Notes: a model not told the origin generated them from the letters alone. 64,000 nucleotides of DNA from Kamptonema formosum PCC 6407 (GCF_000332155.1 NZ_KB235904.1:1324590-1388589); one strand, 5' to 3'. Positions 17,796 through 26,484 are shown, counted from the stretch's first letter. Program-made: numbers and translations.

Positions 17796-18902
17796 ATGAA
17801 GATCCAAGAACAAACTTTAAACAGACCAGCTACATCCACAAGATTGCGCCAGCGCGACAGTATGAGTACAAATCTGGGGATTCTGGTGGCAAGCGTACTG
17901 ACAACCTTGGGTTTAGCAGGCGTTGGATTATCCCTATATCAAAAGTTTGAATCTAATCAGGCAAATGACTCGTCATACTCTCAAACTCAGGTCAAAAATA
18001 GCGATGCAATTACTCAATCAAATCCATCGCCTGCTGTCCAAAATCAGCTCAATTCTTCCGTCCAGCCTGCTTTTGGAGGTAAAGCACAAATCAAGATACT
18101 TTCCGTCTATCGGTTAGAAGGTAAACCTGACGAAGTGACTGTAGAAATGCGGATCGATCGAGTGGCGGAGAATAATGTCGGAGCGAGCGATATTATCGAT
18201 CCAGGTGCTATAGAAGGTCGCAATCCCATTACTAGCGAAACATACACAGCAGTCGATCCTTTTCAGGAAGCCTCAAACCCGATTTCTTTGTCAGAAATGC
18301 GTCCAGAGGAAAGAAAGAACGCTTATGTCGTGCTAAAAGTACCTTCAGGGATGAATGCGATCGACATCTTTGTTCCGAATGCAGCACCATTTAGAAATAT
18401 CGCGATCGCCAACTCTAATTTAGGGACGAGTTCAGCTAGTTCTTTAAGCAAAACGCCTCCTGAACCAGTAAGACAGGTTGTACCCAGCAAGAGCGTTAAA
18501 TTTGCCAGTAATAGCCAGGGAATTAAACTAGACAAGTTTGCTAGCAACGCTTACGGGAATAAGGCCAAAATTGAATTACTTTCAGTTAAGCGGATTCAAG
18601 ATCCAGAAACAGATCAGCGGGATGTGGTGAATGTGCAAATGCGTATTCGGCGCTTGACGGACGATCGCGCATTTAAGGAGAGCATTAGCATTGGCGATAC
18701 CACTGCTCGCGATCGCCAAACTACCCAAGTTTACAAATCATTAGACTCAGAACAATCAACCGGACAAGTTTTGTTAGGAGAGCTCAAACCCGGCGCTTCC
18801 GCAGATGCCTATGTGTGGTTGCGCGTACCTGAAGAGGTAAGTGCGATCGACATTTACGTTCCTCAAACTCAGGCATTTCAGAATGTGCCGATCGCTAATT
18901 AA
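17796..18902 (+). CDS. Membrane-anchored protein with two repeated beta-rich domains, function unknown (368 aa)
   Basis: Not a family I recognise. A short cytoplasmic N-terminus is followed by one membrane helix (about 26-46) and a linker. Then come two copies of one domain: AKIKILSVYRL / RMRI-like strands ending IDIFVPNAAPFRNIAIAN (about 94-204), and AKIELLSVKRI ending IDIYVPQTQAFQNVPIAN (about 252-368). Shared features are the opening K(I)xLSV, an EVTV/VVNVQMRI strand, a YTA/YKS segment, and a closing AYVVL(K)VP..AIDIYVP. Topology suggests the domains face the periplasm. Good start: CTGGGAGAAATAACCATG. Followed by a strong hairpin. Confidence 0.8.
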   Translation: MKIQEQTLNRPATSTRLRQRDSMSTNLGILVASVLTTLGLAGVGLSLYQKFESNQANDSSYSQTQVKNSDAITQSNPSPAVQNQLNSSVQPAFGGKAQIKILSVYRLEGKPDEVTVEMRIDRVAENNVGASDIIDPGAIEGRNPITSETYTAVDPFQEASNPISLSEMRPEERKNAYVVLKVPSGMNAIDIFVPNAAPFRNIAIANSNLGTSSASSLSKTPPEPVRQVVPSKSVKFASNSQGIKLDKFASNAYGNKAKIELLSVKRIQDPETDQRDVVNVQMRIRRLTDDRAFKESISIGDTTARDRQTTQVYKSLDSEQSTGQVLLGELKPGASADAYVWLRVPEEVSAIDIYVPQTQAFQNVPIAN

Positions 18903-18937
18903 GCTTGTCTCTCCCATTATTACTCAACTCTCCTCTT

Positions 18938-18995
18938 CTCCGTAACGCCGCCTTATAGGCGGTCAAATCACCGCCTATAAGGCGGCGTTACGGAG
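18938..18995. terminator. Perfect 26-bp stem hairpin between convergent genes
   Basis: The arm 18938-18963 is the exact reverse complement of 18970-18995, around a 6-base CAAATC loop; the core is GCCGCCTTATAGGCGGT. It lies between convergent genes and could end transcription from both sides, but there is no long T-tract, so it may equally be a dispersed hairpin repeat: a second copy with a compensatory change is at 42148-42204. Confidence 0.75.
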
Positions 18996-18997
18996 AT

Positions 18998-19864
18998 CTA
19001 AAGCACTCCCATATCTTTGAAACAACGACGAGTTACCTCCATACGAGCAGATGAATCTTTCTGGTTACGAATATCAATGTTAGTGGCAAAAAAGTAAACA
19101 TTATCTCCTTTCTCCAAGTAACCAACTATCCATCCGATTTGCACTGTTACGTTCTCTCCAAAACCAGCCCAACCAGTTTTACTTCTGATTGTATAATCTG
19201 GAGTTTTTTCCATAATCATAATGTCTTTGACAATAGAGACTGTTCGTTTGGAGAAAGGTAATTCATTATTGTAAAGACGGCGGAGAAACTGAATTTGCTC
19301 TTGAGGTGTGATTCTCAGTTCTCCTTGCAACCAAAATTTATCAATATCATCTTTATTCCCAATTTTTTGGTTGCCATATCCTACATTATTCACCCATTTT
19401 TGCATTTGTTCGTAACCAGCTCGACGAGCTAGAACTTGGTAAAACCAAACCGCAGACACTTTGAATGCTTCTTTCATATTCAAGTCTCGGTTCCATTCAG
19501 GAATATCTCTTTGAATTCCATCCCAAGTTAGCACCGATATTTCATTTGAAATTGCCCCAGTTTCTAAAGCAATTAAGGAGTTGATAATTTTAAAGGTTGA
19601 TGCAGGTGAAAATGCTCTTGCATTCCGTTCGGGATTATGTTGAAATACCCGATCGTTTTTGGAGTCATAGATCAGAATTGAACCTTCAACTCCTAATTCT
19701 TGAAAGTGCCGTCCAAAATCAATATTCTGAGCAACTTCTAGGGGATTTGTAACCTCAATCGCTGATTTTGGAATTGATGCTGATGGCATTGCCTGAAATA
19801 GGATAGAGAGAGTGGCACTCAAGGCCAGGAGAACAATAATTATCAAGCGAAATATTCGGTTCAT
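18998..19864 (-). CDS. Class D (OXA-type) beta-lactamase
   Basis: Serine beta-lactamase fold with all class D marks. Numbering is from ATG 19864: S-T-F-K at 89-92 (SPASTFKIINSL), S-x-V as SAV 137-139, Y-G-N at 163-165, WLQG at about 178-181, and K-T-G at 229-231 (IRSKTGWAGF). The N-terminus MNRIFRLIIIVLLALSATLS is a signal peptide or anchor, so the enzyme acts in the periplasm. An upstream in-frame TTG (19897) is less likely. A chromosomal copy with no mobile genes nearby looks resident rather than acquired. Substrate range cannot be read from sequence; a BlaR-sensor-type role is excluded by the lack of a membrane-protease part. Confidence 0.9.
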   Translation of the reverse strand: MNRIFRLIIIVLLALSATLSILFQAMPSASIPKSAIEVTNPLEVAQNIDFGRHFQELGVEGSILIYDSKNDRVFQHNPERNARAFSPASTFKIINSLIALETGAISNEISVLTWDGIQRDIPEWNRDLNMKEAFKVSAVWFYQVLARRAGYEQMQKWVNNVGYGNQKIGNKDDIDKFWLQGELRITPQEQIQFLRRLYNNELPFSKRTVSIVKDIMIMEKTPDYTIRSKTGWAGFGENVTVQIGWIVGYLEKGDNVYFFATNIDIRNQKDSSARMEVTRRCFKDMGVL

Positions 19865-19988
19865 CAGTTTTTGTGAGATCGGAATGCAAAATTTCAATCA
19901 GTATAAAAAAGGCAATCTGTACAGAGATTGCCTACCACAAACAAATCAAATATTACAATACATTTGATTTTTCAACAAATATAGCCCC

Positions 19989-20040
19989 TTCTTCTCTTCT
20001 TCCCTTCTTCCCCTAGCCCCTAGCCCCTAGCCCCTAGCTA
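19989..20040. repeat. Short tandem repeat (CTTCTTCC)/(AGCCCCT)
   Basis: A pyrimidine-rich run followed by three tandem AGCCCCT heptamers, directly 3' of the small gene that ends at 20047. Confidence 0.7.
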
Positions 20041-20046
20041 TACTAG

Positions 20047-20184
20047 CTAGCGTTTGCGCTTAATGTTATCTTGCACTCTGCGATCGCGCCACTCAAGCGC
20101 CGTCAGATAAAGAACACCGCCAGTAACAACAACCAACAGCACAAAAGCCACCCAAACCAGCAAATTAACAGCCGAGAACTCCAT
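20047..20184 (-). CDS. Small single-helix membrane protein (45 aa), possible NDH-1 subunit NdhP
   Basis: Begins MEFSAVNLLVWVAFVLLVVV, has one membrane helix (about 7-28), then a basic tail ALEWRDRRVQDNIKRKR. A strong ribosome-binding site (AAGGAGG at 20189-20195) four bases before the ATG supports translation. Size and shape (one N-terminal helix, then L-x-W-x-D-R-R) fit my recollection of cyanobacterial NdhP, a 40-45 aa subunit of the photosynthetic NDH-1 complex, but I cannot align it here. Other small thylakoid proteins are the alternative. The adjoining upstream gene on the same strand ends 58 bp away, with heptamers between. Confidence 0.75.
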   Translation of the reverse strand: MEFSAVNLLVWVAFVLLVVVTGGVLYLTALEWRDRRVQDNIKRKR

Positions 20185-20188
20185 TATT

Positions 20189-20195
20189 CCTCCTT
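20189..20195 (-). promoter_or_regulatory. Strong Shine-Dalgarno of the 45-aa gene
   Basis: AAGGAGG on the minus strand, four bases before ATG 20184. It is among the best ribosome-binding sites in the window and is the main reason to call the short gene real. Confidence 0.7.
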
Positions 20196-20211
20196 AAATT
20201 TTACATTCAAT

Positions 20212-20240
20212 GGTTAACAGTTAACCGTTAACCGTTAACA
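20212..20240. repeat. Heptamer repeat GTTAACC/GTTAACA
   Basis: Four units of GTTAAC-plus-one base lie immediately 3' of the transglutaminase gene stop at 20243. Confidence 0.7.
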
Positions 20241-20242
20241 CT

Positions 20243-21934
20243 TCAATTAGCTGGTAACTCTGACAAAATTGTAAACCTAACGTGATTAATCGCCAAGGTT
20301 CCCACCGAAACTTCTTCCTTATTCAAAGGAAGTCCCCCACTTTTGAGACTTTGAAACCGAATCCCTTTACCGATTTCCACATGATACCAAGCCAAACCCA
20401 TAAAAAATCGTAAAGGATAGGGGCCGCGCTCTTGAATATCATCAGGATTAGACTCCATCGGTACCCAGCCAAAACCGGGGATATAAAACTCCAGCCAAAC
20501 ATGATTAAAATCCGGCGACAAAGGTACACCCTTCCTGTCAGCAAAAGCCGGACATTTATAGCGGCCAATAGTGCGACAAGCAATCCCATTTAACCTAGCC
20601 AAAGCTAACAACACGCCCACATACTCCCCGCAGGAACCAGTGCCCCGCCGGAGTACAACATCAGGTGTATCAATGTGCGGTCTGATACTGTAAGAAAGGC
20701 AATCATAAACATAATTACGAATGCTCAGCAATTTTCGGAGTATATTTGTTTCTGTTCCAATTGCCTCCTTAGCAGCAGCACGCACAATATCCGAATCCAT
20801 CGCTAAACTGTCATCATCCACCAAATATTTAGCTTGAAATTCAGGCGTTAAGGCGGGAGCTTTTTCCACATCGCGGGGAGTAATTTCATATTTAATACTC
20901 CTGACTTCCAGTAGAGCTTTCCAGCCAAAAATTCGCCGTTCATGTGCCCGTAGCGGGTCAAACTTAAACACCGCTACTCGTTCTCCATCCTGAATTTCTT
21001 CAGTAAAAGGCATACCGATCGGTGAAATTTGCCGCACCTTTTGGCGATGAGTATCTGACGGCATCGCAATCCGCCATTCCAGATTATCTATGTGTACCTC
21101 ATCCAGAGGAGCAAGTTCCTCCACATAAGACATCTCCATCAGAAAACCATTAGATAAAGCATAGCGATCGCGTTCATTGTAATGAAAATGCAAAGGATGA
21201 ATAAAAGTGCGATCGCGCTTCGTCAACTGATAAGGATCTTCCGAATTTGGATCGTCCCGGATGTAAAGTTCCTCCCCAGCATAAGCAACATAAAGAACTT
21301 CTTTCCCAGTAGCAGCATCTGTGTGAAAAGCTAAAGCTGTAGGCGACTCAAATGGTGTTAACACATTAAAGCGAACTTCTCCAGTCCCTCGTTCCAAACA
21401 GTAAACCGTTTGTTCCGTCGCATCGCAAACCCAAAGTTCCTCACCCCGCACCGTAATATTCTCAACCCCGATACCGGGCGAGTAAAACCGAGTAATCTCT
21501 TTGCGATTAGTGCGGTTAAAAACAATAATGCAACCTGCTTTTTGACAAGTCACATAAACAGTAGAATTCCAAACTGCAACCCCATCGGCAGAGTAAGGAA
21601 GCGAAACAAAATGCTGAGGTTCGATTTCAGCAATAGAACCGTCACGAATTGCCCCGGGACAGACGTACACGCTGTCATCCCGGACAAACCAGAGGCTATC
21701 TTCCCAAATAGCCAAACCAGTAGCATCCACAAACTTATCCACGCGACAGGGATTTAACACAGTCGTATTATCAGTTTCAGGGTCAATCGAAACCAGCAGT
21801 CCCCCTGGTTTATCAAGACCAAAGAGTTCATCCCCTAAAAACGCGATACCATGTATTGCCAAGACTCCTATCGGCCTGACCGTCCGCAGCCGTGAAAGCC
21901 CTTGATCTGAGAGAGCGGGTGAATTTAGGTGCAT
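20243..21934 (-). CDS. Beta-propeller-like / transglutaminase-like fusion protein (563 aa)
   Basis: The C-terminal 180 residues are a transglutaminase-like cysteine-protease domain with a full triad (numbering from ATG 21934): Cys435 in GTGSCGEYVG, His478 in FNHVWLEFY, Asp498 in ESNPDD. The N-terminal 270 residues carry repeated GLAIWEDSLWF, GVAVWNSTVYV, NITVRGEELWV and ALAFHT...VLYVAY units, each a strand pair typical of propeller (NHL/YncE-like) blades. No signal peptide, so probably cytoplasmic. ATG 21934 was preferred; ATG 21997 and GTG 22018 would add a segment with repeat-like DNA. Bacterial transglutaminase-like enzymes are often peptidases or amidases; the substrate is unknown. Confidence 0.82.
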   Translation of the reverse strand: MHLNSPALSDQGLSRLRTVRPIGVLAIHGIAFLGDELFGLDKPGGLLVSIDPETDNTTVLNPCRVDKFVDATGLAIWEDSLWFVRDDSVYVCPGAIRDGSIAEIEPQHFVSLPYSADGVAVWNSTVYVTCQKAGCIIVFNRTNRKEITRFYSPGIGVENITVRGEELWVCDATEQTVYCLERGTGEVRFNVLTPFESPTALAFHTDAATGKEVLYVAYAGEELYIRDDPNSEDPYQLTKRDRTFIHPLHFHYNERDRYALSNGFLMEMSYVEELAPLDEVHIDNLEWRIAMPSDTHRQKVRQISPIGMPFTEEIQDGERVAVFKFDPLRAHERRIFGWKALLEVRSIKYEITPRDVEKAPALTPEFQAKYLVDDDSLAMDSDIVRAAAKEAIGTETNILRKLLSIRNYVYDCLSYSIRPHIDTPDVVLRRGTGSCGEYVGVLLALARLNGIACRTIGRYKCPAFADRKGVPLSPDFNHVWLEFYIPGFGWVPMESNPDDIQERGPYPLRFFMGLAWYHVEIGKGIRFQSLKSGGLPLNKEEVSVGTLAINHVRFTILSELPAN

Positions 21935-22219
21935 GATAAATATGAGTGTGGGTAGTGTGAAAATCAAACCGATCGGCCTGTGAAAATCAACAAGCATCAC
22001 TGCACCGTGCCAGCGCACGCCTAGTTGTCGGCCTCCTTGAGAGTTAGGCTAGCATTCAACGGCGAGAGGGTGAATCTGATACTGGCTTTGAGCGATAAAA
22101 TCAATCCTATCTACCAAAAGATATAAATTAAGTACAAGAGGTTACTAGATCGGGCGGAACATTAGATACAATGAAGCCGTCTAACAAAGTTGCTAGGTTC
22201 ACCTGAAGGCTGGTTCATC

Positions 22220-23074
22220 ATGGCTTGGACAAAGGCTCCTCTACACATCGCATTTCTTTCTTTAGCTCTGTCTCTAGACATAGTTGCTACCTCTAGCTTC
22301 CCAAAAGAAGCAATGGCAGCAAATATATTGGCAGAAACAGGCGATCGCGCATCTACCCAACAGATACCAGATAACTGGCAAACCGTCGAACCCACCATCC
22401 CCAATGAAAACTCCGCGAGCACTCAGCGACCAGATGCGAGTTGGAACGCTTTTGAACCGCCAGATCGGGGAGTCCCTGGTCGTCGGGAAGGTGGTGGCAC
22501 TCGCGGGCCAGAATGCCCCACTAGCACCACTGCATTGATTCCCAAATCAACGATGGGGCGAACGATATCAGCGAATCCAACATTCTTTTACTACGTGCCC
22601 GCCACCCTCGACAAAATAGTTGAGTTTGAGCTGGCTGATGAAGCTGATAAGACCGTTTACAAAACTAGCTTCAGGATGATCGCTAAGGCCCCTGGCATTG
22701 TTAGCGTTACTCTTCCTACTGCTAACGCAGCTTCCTTAGAGGTTGGCAAAAACTACCATTGGTACTTTACTATTAAGTGCAACCCTAATGATAGCGAGGC
22801 AGATATTGTAGTTTCTGGCTGGATCAACCGCGTCGAAATGACGGCAGGCCTGAAATCTCAGTTAGATGGGGTTGGATCGGAACGCGATCGCCTTAACATT
22901 TACGCCAAAGAATCCTTATGGTACGAATATATTACTACCTTAGCGGATCTGCGTCGTTCTCAGCCCGCTGATTCAGCACTAACAGTCAAGTGGACTGAAC
23001 TTTTGAGCGCAGTTGAGCTAGAAAAAATAGCCCAACAACCATTGGTGCAGATTCAATTGATTCCCACAAATTAA
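22220..23074 (+). CDS. DUF928 family protein (284 aa)
   Basis: The hallmark segment is GRREGGGTRGPEC followed by ALIPKSTMGRTISANPTFFYYVPA, then a beta-sandwich-like middle and a helical end (LADLRRSQPADSALTVKWTELLSAV). These are DUF928 features. ATG 22220 (MAWTKAPLHIAFLSLALSL...) gives a signal peptide; GAAGG lies about 10 bases upstream. DUF928 genes in cyanobacteria often sit beside TPS haemagglutinins, TpsB and CHAT proteins, and here a tpsB follows 354 bp downstream on the same strand. Function unknown; an envelope role is inferred. Confidence 0.85.
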   Translation: MAWTKAPLHIAFLSLALSLDIVATSSFPKEAMAANILAETGDRASTQQIPDNWQTVEPTIPNENSASTQRPDASWNAFEPPDRGVPGRREGGGTRGPECPTSTTALIPKSTMGRTISANPTFFYYVPATLDKIVEFELADEADKTVYKTSFRMIAKAPGIVSVTLPTANAASLEVGKNYHWYFTIKCNPNDSEADIVVSGWINRVEMTAGLKSQLDGVGSERDRLNIYAKESLWYEYITTLADLRRSQPADSALTVKWTELLSAVELEKIAQQPLVQIQLIPTN

Positions 23075-23428
23075 TCCAGGGACACAGGGGGCAGGCAGAA
23101 AAGGGAATGAGGGAACAACAAGCAAGCGAGAGGGAGTGACGGGAGAATTTTGCCTGGCTTCTGCCTTAGTCTAACGAGCGGCTAATTGCAGTTTTCAGCG
23201 GGTGAGATCCTGCCATTAATTGCCAATAGAATTTGGAATACATTTGTCAAAACTACGAATTCAGAATACATCCGTCAGCATAAATTATTCTGAATTCTAA
23301 ATTCTAGCTGCTGAATTATTCTTGATTCTGACTCTTGACTGCTGGCTCCTGCTTCTAAATCCTGAATTCTAATAAGATAAACTCTCATGGTAAAGTAGCC
23401 AACAAATTAATTAAAGAGCAAATATTTT
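23075..23428. other. Intergenic stretch, repeat-rich, no gene seen
   Basis: Contains purine-rich runs (about 23083-23145) and repeated GAATTC-rich words (GAATTCAGAATAC, CTGAATTCTAAATTCTA, CCTGAATTCTAA) together with CTTGACTGCTGGCTCC. These look like decayed short tandem repeats. No promoter stands out upstream of the ATG at 23429. Confidence 0.5.
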
Positions 23429-25795
23429 ATGCCCTGGAGTGCAAGTCTTGTCATGTTTCGGTGTGGAGTCTCAATTCCCAGTGCAGTCCTGATCGCTTGC
23501 TTTTGGGGCAACGACGCTCTCTCCCAAACTCTGGACATTTCACTCAAGCCAACCCTCACCTCAAACCAAGTAAATACGGGAAACGGGGCATGGGATACGG
23601 TTGTCGAGCCAGGTCAAAAGGCAGAAAAGGACGGAGTAGCAACAGACTTTAGCAAGCCAGAAGCACAAAAGGAAAGCAGCGCCGAAGCTGAAAAATTAGT
23701 AAAAGTATTGAATGATTTAGAGGCAAAGCAGACTAACTCGGAATCTAAATTATCCAGTTTGACTTCCTTATCTCTCCCCGATCCTGCCCTAAAACTAGAT
23801 CCTCCCCAAAGCAATCTAGATTCTGAATCTGAACCCCAGAAAAAACCAAGCTTCAGAACTTCTTGGGGCTACCTACAGCAGATTTCTAGTGAATTGAATA
23901 CATCTGTTCCTACTCCTGGCGATCGCGCTAGTGGGATTTCCCACTCCCATGAGTTGATATCCACCCTATCTCCTCAACCAGATAGGGAATTTTTAACTCA
24001 CAACTCACAACTGACAACTCATAACTTCTCTTCCCCCTCCACCCCACCTGCAACTTGCCAACAACCAACTTGTAACTTTCTCGCCCAGACACCCCAAACT
24101 CCACAAAATCTACCTTCCGATCTCAATCCTGCCGATCTAAATCCCGATCCCAATCGCGATCGCTTCCTCCAACCGCCCCCAGAACCAACCCCAGAACCGC
24201 CCCAAGCACCACCGCAAGTAGAACCCCAACCCACCCCCTCACCACAGCCAGAACTGCCGAATGTACCCATTCCAGTGCAGAAAATCGAGGTCGTTGGCAG
24301 CACAATCTTAAGTCGCGAAGACATTGAGGCGATCGTTAAGCCCCTAGAAGGGCGTTCCGTTACCCTAGAACAACTTAGGGAAGCCGCAGATAAAATTACC
24401 ACTATTTACCTCGATCGCGGCTACATCACCTCCAGAGCCGTTGTCCCACCTCAAACCATCACCAATGGTAACGTCCAAATTCAGGTAATCGAAGGAAAGC
24501 TGGCCAAAATTGAAGTCGAAGGAACCAAACGCTTAAATCCATCCTACGTCCGCAGCCGCATTCGGTTAGGGGCCGGACGACCCCTGAGTACCGCCAAGCT
24601 GGAAGATCAACTCCGGCTGCTGCGTGTCGATCCTTTGTTTGACAATGTAGAAGCAAGCCTGCGAGCCGGCGAGAAGGAAGGCGAAAGTATCCTGATCGTC
24701 CGCGTCATCGAAGCTAACCCTTTTCAAGCTAACTTCAGTATTGATAATTATTCACCACCTAGTGTCGGTTCAGAGCGGTTAGGCGTGAATGTGCGCCACC
24801 GCAATATTACTGGTAGGGGTGACGAACTAGCGGCGGCTTATTACCGAGCTATTGGCGACTCTGATGTTTTTGACTTTAGTTACCGCATTCCAGTTAATGC
24901 GATGAACGGTACGGTGCAATTGAGGGTGGCACCAAACCGCAATAGTATTGTCCAAGCACCTTTCGATCAGTTCGATATTTCCGGGAAATCTCAACTGTAT
25001 GAAATCAGTTATCGCCAGCCGTTATTGCGATCGCCGATACAGGAGTTTGCTGTATCTCTCGGTTTTACTTATCAGAGGGGTCGCACTTATCTCGCCGGCG
25101 ATCCCTTTCCCTTTGGTTTGGGCCCAGGGGAGGAAGGTAGCGATACAGGCGTTACTACTACCAGCGCGATCAAGATTGGACAGGACTACATTCGTCGCGA
25201 TCCTCGCGGCGCTTGGGCTCTGCGATCGCAATTCAGCATTGGTACTGGTTTATTCGATGCTACTGTCAATGAATCTCCGGTTCCTGATGGGCTATTTTTT
25301 AGCTGGCTAGGTCAGGTGCAACGGGTACAAAGGCTCAATGAAAATCATCTGCTGATTTTACAGGCAGATTTGCAACTCTCAGCCAATAGCCTGTTACCAT
25401 CCCAGCAGTTTGTGATTGGGGGCGGGCAATCTTTACGGGGCTATCGGCAAAACGTGCGATCGGGCGATAATGGTTTCCGATTCTCAGTTGAAGACAGGAT
25501 TACTATCGAGCGAGATCCTTCCTCTAAAGTGCCTAATCTTCAGTTAGCTCCGTTTATCGATATGGGCATGGTCTGGAATTCTCAGAATAATCCCAATGAA
25601 ATAGCTTTTCCTAATACAAATATTTTCGGGGGCGATCGCGCCTTTTTAGCTGGCATCGGTTTGGGCATCCTTTGGGAACCCATACCTAAAGTTAATGTAC
25701 GTATAGACTACGCTCTGCCGATAATTAACATTCAAGATAAGGGCAACAATGCCCAAGACTCAGGCTTTTACTTCAGCGTCATCTACACTCCTTAA
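23429..25795 (+). CDS. Second TpsB outer-membrane transporter (ShlB/FhaC/HecB family), long N-terminal linker
   Basis: Order: signal-like N-terminus (VLIACFWGNDALSQ, about 20-33); a long low-complexity linker (34-280) that is Ser/Glu-rich, then Pro-rich (PEPTPEPPQAPPQVEPQPTP); POTRA 1 (284-357, KIEVVGSTILSREDIEAIV...); POTRA 2 (358-435, IEVEGTKRLNPSYVRSRIRLG); beta-barrel (440-788) with FSIDNYSPPSVGSERLG and LRGYRQNV (about 670). Ends YFSVIYTP. The linker is some 170 residues longer than in the other TpsB here, and part (LTHNSQLTTHN, 189-199) is translated from a short tandem repeat. No TpsA gene adjoins; its neighbour is DUF928. The partner exoprotein may be elsewhere. Confidence 0.9.
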   Translation: MPWSASLVMFRCGVSIPSAVLIACFWGNDALSQTLDISLKPTLTSNQVNTGNGAWDTVVEPGQKAEKDGVATDFSKPEAQKESSAEAEKLVKVLNDLEAKQTNSESKLSSLTSLSLPDPALKLDPPQSNLDSESEPQKKPSFRTSWGYLQQISSELNTSVPTPGDRASGISHSHELISTLSPQPDREFLTHNSQLTTHNFSSPSTPPATCQQPTCNFLAQTPQTPQNLPSDLNPADLNPDPNRDRFLQPPPEPTPEPPQAPPQVEPQPTPSPQPELPNVPIPVQKIEVVGSTILSREDIEAIVKPLEGRSVTLEQLREAADKITTIYLDRGYITSRAVVPPQTITNGNVQIQVIEGKLAKIEVEGTKRLNPSYVRSRIRLGAGRPLSTAKLEDQLRLLRVDPLFDNVEASLRAGEKEGESILIVRVIEANPFQANFSIDNYSPPSVGSERLGVNVRHRNITGRGDELAAAYYRAIGDSDVFDFSYRIPVNAMNGTVQLRVAPNRNSIVQAPFDQFDISGKSQLYEISYRQPLLRSPIQEFAVSLGFTYQRGRTYLAGDPFPFGLGPGEEGSDTGVTTTSAIKIGQDYIRRDPRGAWALRSQFSIGTGLFDATVNESPVPDGLFFSWLGQVQRVQRLNENHLLILQADLQLSANSLLPSQQFVIGGGQSLRGYRQNVRSGDNGFRFSVEDRITIERDPSSKVPNLQLAPFIDMGMVWNSQNNPNEIAFPNTNIFGGDRAFLAGIGLGILWEPIPKVNVRIDYALPIINIQDKGNNAQDSGFYFSVIYTP
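23994..24025 (+). repeat. Short tandem repeat inside tpsB (ACTCACAACTCACAACTGACA)
   Basis: Tandem ACTCACA-like heptamers read in frame as LTHNSQLTTHN within the linker before the POTRA domains. The same word type (heptamers such as GTTAGTT) occurs between genes elsewhere in the window, so this is an intergenic repeat type found inside a gene. Confidence 0.75.
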
Positions 25796-25900
25796 GAAGG
25801 GGCTAGGGGCTAGGGGCTAGGGGCTAGGGGAAGAGGGGGCTGGGGAGCTGGGGAGCGAGGGAGCGGGGGAGCGGAGGAGATGGGGAGATGGGGAGGATGG
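25796..25900. repeat. G-rich short tandem repeats (GGGGCTA, GGGGAGC, GGGGAGAT)
   Basis: Four tandem GGGGCTA heptamers directly after the tpsB stop pass into GGGGAGC and GGGGAGAT units. Confidence 0.8.
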
Positions 25901-26484
25901 TAATTAGCAATTAGCGACCATCACAATTACAAAAAATTAATAATTTTTAACAAAAATCACCTCTTACTTTCCAAACCCCTCGGTCACGTCTCGATCAAAC
26001 TTAAGTTTCAGCATCAATAGGTGTGATTACTGAGACTAACTATGATTTCACTCTGTTCTTTAAGTATTTATGCTTATATAATCTAGCGATCGTCAGCAAT
26101 CAAATAGCTAGATAGGAGATTCAGGGTTATTAGCAAATATTCTTAGCAGCTTGAACTTTATTTAATTTTGTACCTCTTTATATAAAAAAGTTAACATAAA
26201 AATCTTAAAAAATCTTAAAAAGCCTTAAATATGGTTTATAATCTCAAATAGCAAGTTTATTAAAATTAAGAGCGAAAATAGTCTAGTTTACTACCCAATC
26301 TCTCTCTGACACCCCTTTATTTTCTAGAGAAGTTAGACAATAATGCCATCAAGGAGCCAAACAAGGCCAATCCAAATTTGAATCAAAGGCATAAGGGTCG
26401 CCCGCACAAAGCGCAAATATAATTGCGCCCACAAGCAAAAAATACCGTCCCAATAGTTTTGATAGGAACCGATAGGAGAACACA
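25901..26484. other. AT-rich leader region of chlL
   Basis: About 580 bp without a convincing gene. It contains an AT-rich stretch with two direct AAAATCTTAAA copies (about 26199-26220) and TATAAT at 26237-26242 with only a poor -35 (TTAAAA) upstream, a candidate promoter for chlL. The last part ends in GATAGGAGAACACA, the ribosome-binding site for chlL. Confidence 0.45.

Noticed and set aside
21935-22018. Upstream start of the propeller-transglutaminase protein at GTG 22018
   Set aside because: The added segment is encoded by direct repeats of TTGATTTTCACA and is not protein-like; ATG 21934 begins just before the first blade.
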